Below are positions 57,662 through 64,000 of a DNA stretch of 64,000 nucleotides, piece after piece. Source of the DNA: Microbacterium sp. LKL04 (lineage in GTDB: Bacteria; Actinomycetota; Actinomycetes; Actinomycetales; Microbacteriaceae); contig NZ_LT627736.1 of NCBI RefSeq assembly GCF_900102005.1, positions 1,922,001 through 1,986,000 on the forward strand. The letters run 5' to 3'. Below the pieces are notes generated by a model, which saw only the letters and a program-made list of their open reading frames with translations, searched no databases and was not told where the DNA came from. The stretch's first letter is position 1. Every line of letters starts with the position of its first letter. The position numbers were made by a program, and so were the translations under genes.

Positions 57662-59361
57662 TGCGCAGCGCCGTCCGCGTCTGGCGGGCCCTGGGGGCGA
57701 CGTTCGTCAGCGGTGAGTACTTCACGCGCTGGTCGTTGATCCTCGCCCTCGCCGTCGGTGTGCTGCTCAGTGTCCCGAGCGTCGGATCGCCGTCTTTCGG
57801 TGGCTACCTCCGCGGCGTGACGGTCGCCGCCCTCGGATCTCCCCTGCTCATCGCCATCGGCCTCGCCGCCGCGTGGGGCGAACGGCGCCTCACGAACCGC
57901 GTCGCTCGAGGGTTCGTGGTCGCCGGCGCGACCATGGCGATCTCCGGCATCCGTCCGTTCGTCAACGGCGCGATCAGCACCCTCGTGTTCGCGACGTCCA
58001 CCGGCGGCAACTGGACGACGCGAATCACCACGAACCTCGTCACCTGCGTCGCGCTGTTCACCGTCTGCGCCGTCGCCATCATCTACCACCGCCGCCTTCG
58101 TGCCACGACGGAACGCCTTCAGCTCGCGGGAGTGCAGATGCGTGCCGGCATCGCCGAGGTCCGTCGCCTGCGCGACGCGGCCACGGCCGCACGCCACCGT
58201 CTCGTGGACGAGCTGCGGACCTCGCGCGACGCTCTTCTCGCGTCCGAGGTGACCTACGAGCGGGTGCGCGATTACTCGAACAGCGTGCGCGCGGCATCCC
58301 ACCACCTCGACTCGCTTCCCACCGGACCCGCGCCGGGCACCCTTGACGACGACCTCGGCGAGCGCCGGCGCCTTCCCGTCATGGGCAGGCTCGGCGCGAC
58401 GCCTCCGCTCGCCGTCGGGCTGACCTATGTCGCCGCGACGTTGCCCTTCGGCCTGGCGCACGGCGGACCGTCGGTTGCGGCGACCGCGATCGTGGCATGC
58501 GTCGCGATCGATCTCGTCGCCTTCGTCCTCCTCCGCGCCGCTCGCCGTCTGCGACCCCGACTGCGCGGCATCGTGTTCCTGGCCGTGTGGCTGGCGGCCG
58601 GCGCCGCCGTCATGACGCTCACGTTCACCCTCATCCCGGCCGTCGGCTCGCTCGGTCTCGTTCCCCTCCTCGGGGTGCCGCTCGTCGCTGCCGTCATCAG
58701 CCTGTCCGTCGACGCCTACCGACGAGCCCGCATAGAAGAGCGACGCGCCACGACGGTGCTGCTCGCGTCGGCCCGCCGGCTCGCCGCCGAGGTCGACACG
58801 ACCGCGGCGCCCTTGCAGCGTGCGATCGACGTGCTGCACGGCCGGTTGCAGGGGCGGTGCGTGATCCTCGCGGCGCACGTCGATGAGAACGTCCCCGATG
58901 TCGGCACCCTCGAGGCGTTCCGCACGCAGACCGACGACATCCTCGACGAGGTCCGCGCCGGTGACACCCCTACGACGGATGACGGCGAGGACATCGACGA
59001 CCTCGTGCGCGCGTGGTCGGTCGTGATGGACGTGACGCTCACCGTCGCAGATGACGCACGCGCCGGGCTGTCGGCCCCGGCCGTCGCCGACGCCGTTCAC
59101 GGTCTCATCAATGAAGGGCTCGTGAATGCCGTCAAGCACTCCGGCGCCCGGTGGGCCGACATCAGGATCGACCGCAGCGGCGAGGCGATCACCGCTCGCG
59201 TCTCGAGTCCCGGCATCCTCGCCGCGGCGACTCCGTCGACGGGTGAACGTGTCGCCGGCATCGGAACGCGCGGAGCGCGCACGGTCCTGCGTCAGGCGGG
59301 CGACCGCGTCGTCCTGGAGGGGCTGTTCCCGCTGCCGTCGGCGCCGAGCGCCACGACCTAA
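57661..59361 (+). CDS. multi-pass membrane protein with histidine-kinase-like ATPase end (paralog B)
   Basis: The 566-residue protein is a paralog of 34630-36468. Layout: four helices (~25-142), a coiled segment (~145-217), four helices (~245-350), a helical pair, then a Bergerat-like end. Shared blocks: RPFVN (98), TRITTN (120), VRDYSNSVRAASHHL (202), VLHGRLQGRC (391), NEGLVNAVKHS (484). The normal DxG of the ATP pocket reads SPGIL, and a GIGTRGA loop follows. No response regulator is fused, but a lone one is encoded 1 bp away, convergent. Translational coupling to the extracellular protein suggests a shared sensing unit for polysaccharide export. Function unknown. Confidence 0.72.
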   Translation: MRSAVRVWRALGATFVSGEYFTRWSLILALAVGVLLSVPSVGSPSFGGYLRGVTVAALGSPLLIAIGLAAAWGERRLTNRVARGFVVAGATMAISGIRPFVNGAISTLVFATSTGGNWTTRITTNLVTCVALFTVCAVAIIYHRRLRATTERLQLAGVQMRAGIAEVRRLRDAATAARHRLVDELRTSRDALLASEVTYERVRDYSNSVRAASHHLDSLPTGPAPGTLDDDLGERRRLPVMGRLGATPPLAVGLTYVAATLPFGLAHGGPSVAATAIVACVAIDLVAFVLLRAARRLRPRLRGIVFLAVWLAAGAAVMTLTFTLIPAVGSLGLVPLLGVPLVAAVISLSVDAYRRARIEERRATTVLLASARRLAAEVDTTAAPLQRAIDVLHGRLQGRCVILAAHVDENVPDVGTLEAFRTQTDDILDEVRAGDTPTTDDGEDIDDLVRAWSVVMDVTLTVADDARAGLSAPAVADAVHGLINEGLVNAVKHSGARWADIRIDRSGEAITARVSSPGILAAATPSTGERVAGIGTRGARTVLRQAGDRVVLEGLFPLPSAPSATT

Positions 59362-59362
59362 G

Positions 59363-59731
59363 TCAGGCGGTCTCGAGCAGAGCCGCGACGCGCTCGCGCA
59401 ACTGACGCGGCGTGAACGGCTTCACGACGTAGTCGTCGATGCCCGCGGCGTGCGCCTGAGCGACGTCCTGGGGGGACGAGCGAGCGGTGAGCATGAGGAT
59501 GCGCGTCGACGAGAAGTCGGGGTCGGCGCGCAGCGTGGAACACACTTCGATGCCCGTCTTGATCGGCATCATCCAGTCGAGGATGACCATGTCGGGATGC
59601 CGCTGGAAAGCCCGCTCGAGCCCGGCACCACCGTCGTGCGCGACTTCGACATCGTGCCCGACACCTTGGAGTACGTAACTGAGCAGCGAGGCCACGTCGA
59701 TGTCGTCTTCGACGACCAGGACAGATGCCAT
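59363..59731 (-). CDS. single-domain response regulator
   Basis: The 122-residue receiver domain has no output domain. VVEDDIDVAS gives the acidic pocket (Asp9, Asp10), VILDWMMP the phosphoacceptor Asp52, MLTARS the Thr, and YVVKPF the Lys. It is divergent from the histidine kinase at 59822 (90 bp apart) and abuts the membrane ATPase gene tail to tail. The likely partner is the kinase; it may act by protein contact on export components. Confidence 0.92.
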   Translation of the reverse strand: MASVLVVEDDIDVASLLSYVLQGVGHDVEVAHDGGAGLERAFQRHPDMVILDWMMPIKTGIEVCSTLRADPDFSSTRILMLTARSSPQDVAQAHAAGIDDYVVKPFTPRQLRERVAALLETA

Positions 59732-59809
59732 TGCGGCCTACCTCGGGGTTTCACTAGCCGATCGAGACATCGGCGATGGCACGAGACTACACGCGGGATG
59801 ACCGCGATG

Positions 59810-59815
59810 TACGGT
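59810..59815 (+). promoter_or_regulatory. -10 of sensor kinase gene (leaderless)
   Basis: TACGGT, 6 nt, then GTG 59822. Confidence 0.45.
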
Positions 59816-59821
59816 GTACGC

Positions 59822-61465
59822 GTGACGACCGCCACCGCCGCAGGGAAGGCGCCTCCCACGGGGTGGTCGCGCGGGCGTCGCTGGGGCTACTGGTTCACCG
59901 CCCTCGCCTGCCTCTTCGTGACGAGTCTGGCCGGTCTCACGCTCCAGTCGCCCGAGCTCCCCATTGCCTGGTGGTGGCCCGCCGCGGGCGCCGCCGCCTG
60001 GTTCGCCCTCCGGGTGCCGCGGCAGGGCCGCACGTGGCTGATGCTGACCATCCCCCTCGCCACCGTCACGACGAACATCCTCGTCGGCCGACCCTGGTAT
60101 CTCGGCCTGCTGTACGGGCTGTGCAACACCGTCGAGATCGTGGTCTTCCTCGCAGCCCTCGGTCGGCAGCGGGATTCGTTCCGGCTCGACACACTCGGGA
60201 ACGCCGTCCGCTTCGTCAGCGCGGCCCTGCTGGGTGCGCTGGTGCTGGGACTCACGATCGCCGGCACGGGGGCGCTACTCGCCGGCGCCTCGTTCGCCTC
60301 GGTGGCGATCGTCGCTTTCGCGTCGCACGGCTCTGCGGTGATGCTGATCGGGGCGCTCGCCGTCCTCCCGGCCCGGGAGCGACACCGGGCGAATCCGATC
60401 GAAGTCGCTGTCCACGCCGCGGTCGCTGCAGCCACTCTCTTCCTCACCTTCGGCCCCGGCGGCGCCACGGAGGTGAGCTTCCTGGTGTTCGCGGTCCTGG
60501 CCGCGGCGTGCCTTCGCTTCCCGATCCGATTCGCGATCGTCCAGTCCCTGCTCATCTGCGTCGCCGCTCTGCTCCTGACCCTCACCGCCGGCGGCTCGTT
60601 CGGCTTCGACCTGGCGGCGTCGCGCACCTCACCGGTGACCCTCGTGGTCTTCATGAGCACCGTGGGGGTCTTCAGCCTGCTCGTCTCGGCGGCGCGGTAC
60701 GAAGGACGCGCCAACGCCGCGATCGCCCTCACCGCGGCAGAGGACATCGCCCGAGCCGAACGCGCTCGCGTCGCCGCCCTCGCCGAGCAGCTCGAGCTGC
60801 AGCGCCAGCGCGAGGACTTCGCGGTGGCGACGAGCCACGAACTCCGCACGCCCCTGACGAACATGCTCGGATACACCGACCTGCTGCTCGACACCCGGCT
60901 CGACGATCAGCAGCGCTCGTGGCTCGGCGCCGCGCGCCGCGGCGCCGAGCGACTGCAGGGCCTCATCGACACGATGATCGACGCCCGAGAGTCGCACAGC
61001 AGCGACGCGATCGCCGTCGACTCCCTCATCTCGCGCGTGCAGACCGCGTTCGCCACGGAAGCCTCGACCCGACGCGCCTCGATCATCACCGAGCCGTGCG
61101 GTCTCGTCGTGCGGGCGAGCGACGGCGACGCCGAGCGTGCCCTCTCGAACCTGGTATCGAACGCCGTCACCTTCGCCGAAAACGGCACCGTCACACTCGA
61201 GGCCACCCGTGTCGACGACGACGTGCTCATCTCGGTGACCGACGACGGCCCCGGCATGTCGCCGACCACCCTGCGTCAAGCCTTCGACCGGTTCTACCGC
61301 GGGCCCGAAGCCGAGGGCCGCGGGTCGTCGGGCGTCGGGCTGGGCCTCGGCAGCGCGCGCGATCTCGCGCGGCGCAACGGCGGCGACGTCACCGTGACCT
61401 CCGAGGCGGGCCGCGGCGTGTCAGCCGTGCTCCGCCTGCCCGCGCTCACCGACGGCGACGCATGA
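59822..61465 (+). CDS. sensor histidine kinase with MASE1-like membrane domain
   Basis: The 547-residue protein has an N-terminal membrane sensor of about eight helices (~22-290) like MASE1, a coiled coil (~300-330), the HisKA box ATSHELRTPLTNMLGY (His339), and an ATPase domain with ALSNLVSNAVTFAENG (N-box), VTDDGPGM (G1), FYRG (F) and GSSGVGLGLGSA (G2). It is a complete kinase, in contrast to the two membrane ATPase paralogs. GTG 59822 is supported by its -10; upstream in-frame starts have no signal. The response regulator gene is divergent. Confidence 0.88.
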   Translation: MTTATAAGKAPPTGWSRGRRWGYWFTALACLFVTSLAGLTLQSPELPIAWWWPAAGAAAWFALRVPRQGRTWLMLTIPLATVTTNILVGRPWYLGLLYGLCNTVEIVVFLAALGRQRDSFRLDTLGNAVRFVSAALLGALVLGLTIAGTGALLAGASFASVAIVAFASHGSAVMLIGALAVLPARERHRANPIEVAVHAAVAAATLFLTFGPGGATEVSFLVFAVLAAACLRFPIRFAIVQSLLICVAALLLTLTAGGSFGFDLAASRTSPVTLVVFMSTVGVFSLLVSAARYEGRANAAIALTAAEDIARAERARVAALAEQLELQRQREDFAVATSHELRTPLTNMLGYTDLLLDTRLDDQQRSWLGAARRGAERLQGLIDTMIDARESHSSDAIAVDSLISRVQTAFATEASTRRASIITEPCGLVVRASDGDAERALSNLVSNAVTFAENGTVTLEATRVDDDVLISVTDDGPGMSPTTLRQAFDRFYRGPEAEGRGSSGVGLGLGSARDLARRNGGDVTVTSEAGRGVSAVLRLPALTDGDA

Positions 61466-61547
61466 GGTCATCGTCGTCACATCTCCGTCACACCGCACTG
61501 CTAGCGTTCGCTCAGGCAATGGGTGTTCCGGGGGGAGTGGCGGAAGC

Positions 61548-63056
61548 ATGGCAGACACCATGACGACGGATTCGGAAGAGAGCGGCGCCACCGTCGTACG
61601 CGTCCGCCGCCCCGAACCGGTACGGAACTGGCGCCGCACGTACGCCCGCCGCCTGTGGCTCAGCGATCTGCTCGTCCTCATCTGGGTCGTCTACGGCACG
61701 CAGATCGCCTGGTTCGGTCTCGGCGCCGCGGATCTCGCGATACAGACGGGGCGCGTCGCCGGCGAGGTCTCCTACTGGGGGTTCTCGGCCGCCCTCATCC
61801 TCGTGTGGATGCTGACCCTCAGCCTCGCCGACACCCGCGATCACCGCGTCATCGGCGGCGGGACGGTCGAGTACACCAGGATCACGCGGTCCAGCGTGAC
61901 CCTTTTCGGAGTGATCGCGATCGTCGCCTTCCTCACGCAGACCGAGGTCGCCCGCGGGTTCCTGCTCATCAGCCTGCCGCTCGGCATCCTTCTGCTGCTG
62001 TTCGAACGGTGGCTGTGGCGTCAGTGGCTCGTCGCGCAGCGGGCATCCGGCGCGTTCTCGGCACGAGTGCTCCTGGTGGGGTCCCGGCGCTCGGTGCTCG
62101 AGACGGCGACCGAGCTTCTGCGAACCCCCACGGCCGGATACCACCTCGTCGGCGCGTGTGTTCCGACCGGTGCCGTCGCCGAGACCATCCCCGGAACCGA
62201 CATCCCCATCATGGGATCGATCACGTCAGTCGCCGATGCGATGACCGCCTGCGGTGCGGACACCGTTGTCGTCACGAGCACCGACGAGCTCCCCGTGGAC
62301 AAGGTGAAGGAGATCTCGTGGGGCCTCGAATCAGGCCGCCAGCATCTCGTCCTCGCCCCGGGCATCGCCGACATCGCCGGTCCCCGGATTCACACTCGCC
62401 CCGTGTCGGGACTGCCCCTCATCCACGTCGAGACGCCGAAGTTCGGCAAGGGCCAGCGCCTCGTCAAGCGGACCTTCGACATCGTCTGCTCCGTCACCCT
62501 GATCGTCGTCGCCTCCCCGGTTCTCGCCGGCGTCGCCCTGGCCGTGAAGATGTCGTCGCCCGGCCCGCTGCTCTACCGCCAGCAGCGCATCGGCCTGTCG
62601 GGCATCCCCTTCCACATGCTCAAGTTCCGGTCGATGCGCGTCGGCGCCGACCAGGAGCTGAAGGCGCTTCTCGAAGCGCAGGGCACGAGCGAGAAGCCGC
62701 TCTTCAAGATCCAGAACGATCCCCGCATCACGCCGATCGGGCGCTTCATCCGCAAGTACTCGCTCGACGAGCTACCCCAGCTGTTCAACGTCCTGGGCGG
62801 GTCGATGAGCATCGTCGGCCCCCGTCCGCAGATCGCCGCCGAAGTCGCCCTCTACACGGACGCGGCCAAACGCCGCCTGCTCGCTCGCCCCGGGATCACC
62901 GGTCTCTGGCAGGTCAGTGGCCGCTCGACGATGGAGTGGGAGGACGCGGTACGCCTCGACCTCTACTACGTCGAGAACTGGTCGCTGACGAACGACATCG
63001 TCATCCTCGTCAAGACGGTGCGTGCGGTCCTCGTTCCGGGCGCGAGCGCGCATTGA
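61548..63056 (+). CDS. undecaprenyl-phosphate sugar phosphotransferase (WcaJ-like)
   Basis: This polyprenyl-P hexose-1-P transferase starts each repeat unit on the lipid carrier. The 502 residues comprise about four to five N-terminal helices, a cytosolic Rossmann-like middle (ARVLLVGSRRSVLETATELL), and the C-terminal catalytic domain: KRTFDIVCSVTLIVVASPVL, RIGLSGIPFHMLKFRSMR, LPQLFNVLGGSMSIVGPRPQ and GITGLWQVSGRS. The sugar (glucose or galactose) cannot be told. A GGGGGGAG lies 10 nt before ATG 61548. It follows the sensor kinase by 82 bp and probably has its own promoter (TAGCGT near 61501). Confidence 0.93.
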   Translation: MADTMTTDSEESGATVVRVRRPEPVRNWRRTYARRLWLSDLLVLIWVVYGTQIAWFGLGAADLAIQTGRVAGEVSYWGFSAALILVWMLTLSLADTRDHRVIGGGTVEYTRITRSSVTLFGVIAIVAFLTQTEVARGFLLISLPLGILLLLFERWLWRQWLVAQRASGAFSARVLLVGSRRSVLETATELLRTPTAGYHLVGACVPTGAVAETIPGTDIPIMGSITSVADAMTACGADTVVVTSTDELPVDKVKEISWGLESGRQHLVLAPGIADIAGPRIHTRPVSGLPLIHVETPKFGKGQRLVKRTFDIVCSVTLIVVASPVLAGVALAVKMSSPGPLLYRQQRIGLSGIPFHMLKFRSMRVGADQELKALLEAQGTSEKPLFKIQNDPRITPIGRFIRKYSLDELPQLFNVLGGSMSIVGPRPQIAAEVALYTDAAKRRLLARPGITGLWQVSGRSTMEWEDAVRLDLYYVENWSLTNDIVILVKTVRAVLVPGASAH

Positions 63057-63101
63057 CGGGCGTCCCTCGATCCGTGCCACACTGGCGGCGGAGCCAACCT
63101 G

Positions 63102-64000
63102 ATGCCGACAACCGAACGCCACGCAGTGGAGAGCCGCTGGGCGGATAACCAGCTGATCGGCACGCGCGTCCGGTCGGTGTGGCAATGGCAGTTGATCTTC
63201 ACCTTCAGCGTCGTGGCGATCACCGTCGCGGTCGGCGTCCTCGACGTCGGCCTGCTCGCCACCCCGGGCTTCCTCTTCGGCATCCTCGTCATCGTCATCG
63301 CGTCGATCGCGACCCTCGTCACACCGTGGGCGCGGATCCCCAAGCACGCGGCTTTCGTCCTGCCCCTCGTCGACATCGTCGCGATCGGGCTGCTGACCCT
63401 CAGCCAGCCGAGCCTCGGCTTCTTGTGGGTCTTCCCCATCGCCTGGATCGCGACCTACTACGGCACCCTCGAGATCGTGGCGTCGCTGGCCGCCGTCGCG
63501 CTCATGAACCTCGCCGACCCCGATCACTGGAACCTCTCGCCCGACGTGGTCGTGGAGCTGCTGATCGTCATGCTGGCTCTCGCCTTCCTCGCCATCACGA
63601 TTTCGGTGGGCGCCCAACGAATGCGCGCGTTCCGCTACCTCGCTCGCAATCAGGCGCGGCGGCTTGCGGCCACCGTCGAACGCGTGCAGTCGGCGGAGCA
63701 ACGGGTCAACACGGTCTTCGACTCGATCGGCGTCGCCCTCGCCCGGGTGGCGCGCGGCGGTGAGATCGTCTCGGCGAACGCCGCCTACCGCGAGCTCTAC
63801 TCGCTCGACGCGCAGGACCTCCGCTTCCCGGTGGGGGGCGCGGTCGAGTACTCCGGCTTCCGCGGCCGCGCCCTGGCCCCGGCCGAGACCGCTCTCGCAC
63901 GCGCGGGCCGAGGCGAGGTCGTCGAACACGAGCGCCTATGGCTCTTCGACCGCAGCGGGACCTGGCGCGCCCTCGGGCTCTCGATCCGCCCGGCAGGCGC
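63102..64000 (+). CDS. membrane sensor protein with PAS-like domain (partial, runs off right edge)
   Basis: The frame stays open from ATG 63102 (GGAG 8 nt upstream) to the window end, 299 codons. Residues ~25-175 hold about six membrane helices, then a coiled stretch (ARNQARRLAATVERVQSAEQ) leads into a PAS-like domain (VNTVFDSIGVALARVARGGE, SANAAYRELYSLDAQDL; late LWLFDRSGTWRALGLSIRP). This is the usual front half of a membrane histidine kinase or GGDEF protein; the output domain lies beyond the window. It is 45 bp downstream of the WcaJ-like gene and co-directional. Confidence 0.75.
   Translation, partial: MPTTERHAVESRWADNQLIGTRVRSVWQWQLIFTFSVVAITVAVGVLDVGLLATPGFLFGILVIVIASIATLVTPWARIPKHAAFVLPLVDIVAIGLLTLSQPSLGFLWVFPIAWIATYYGTLEIVASLAAVALMNLADPDHWNLSPDVVVELLIVMLALAFLAITISVGAQRMRAFRYLARNQARRLAATVERVQSAEQRVNTVFDSIGVALARVARGGEIVSANAAYRELYSLDAQDLRFPVGGAVEYSGFRGRALAPAETALARAGRGEVVEHERLWLFDRSGTWRALGLSIRPAG

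Overview
The window comes from a high-GC actinobacterium, most likely a member of the Microbacteriaceae close to Microbacterium. I infer this from the actinobacterial 16S ends and rRNA leader motifs, the rplM-rpsI-glmM / coaA / glmS / acpS-alr-tsaE-tsaB-rimI-tsaD / groES gene order, CIRCE (HrcA) control of groES, a fused RmlC-RmlD protein, and many apparently leaderless genes. No database search was possible; all names come from reading translated sequence and motifs.

Layout. 1-2195: the front end of an rRNA operon on the minus strand (first bases of 23S, spacer, complete 16S, leader, promoter). 2462-3967: guaB. 4152-9635: a branched-chain amino acid type ABC transporter, livHMGF on the plus strand with its binding lipoprotein livJ convergent to it; LivH carries an unusual secreted-type N-terminal domain. 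9791-17239: rarD, groES, a methyltransferase, and the compact tsaD-rimI-tsaB-tsaE-alr-acpS group. 17504-34626: sugar-nucleotide and cell-surface genes (low-molecular-weight tyrosine phosphatase, CPBP protease, ugd, rmlA-rmlB-rmlCD, a secreted GH5 glucanase, an SDR, a hydrolase/GMC oxidoreductase pair) interleaved with glmS and coaA. 34630-36468: a large membrane protein with a histidine-kinase-like ATPase end. 36629-43898: a glutamate-cysteine-ligase-like enzyme, CsbD, an acyltransferase, SGNH hydrolases, a putative polysaccharide polymerase, a frameshifted gene, and a chimeric remnant joining a second acyltransferase 5' end to a second glmM 3' end. 43959-46271: glmM, rpsI, rplM. 46558-52320: a visibly lower-GC glycan cassette (three glycosyltransferases, a flippase, two acetyltransferases). 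52412-64000: gmd, fcl, a Nudix protein, a Wzz/Wzc-type tyrosine kinase, a second copy of the membrane ATPase family, a two-component pair, a WcaJ-type initiating transferase, and a membrane sensor that runs off the right edge.

How it fits together. The parts needed to make and export an exopolysaccharide are here: GDP-fucose (gmd, fcl), dTDP-rhamnose (rmlABCD), UDP-glucuronate (ugd), UDP-GlcNAc precursors (glmM, glmS), the initiating transferase, further glycosyltransferases, flippase, putative polymerase, O-acetylation, and a kinase/phosphatase control pair (Wzc-like 55277 and LMW-PTP 17504). These genes sit inside and beside a housekeeping block that is normally contiguous in actinobacteria, so the polysaccharide genes appear to have been inserted into it piecemeal.

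The most novel signal is a pair of paralogous multi-pass membrane proteins (34630-36468 and 57661-59361) sharing five conserved blocks and an ATPase N-box but lacking an ordinary kinase layout. One is translationally coupled to a secreted protein directly behind the Wzc-like kinase. Next in interest are the glmM/acyltransferase chimera and the 13 genes whose -10 hexamer lies 6 or 7 nt before the start codon.
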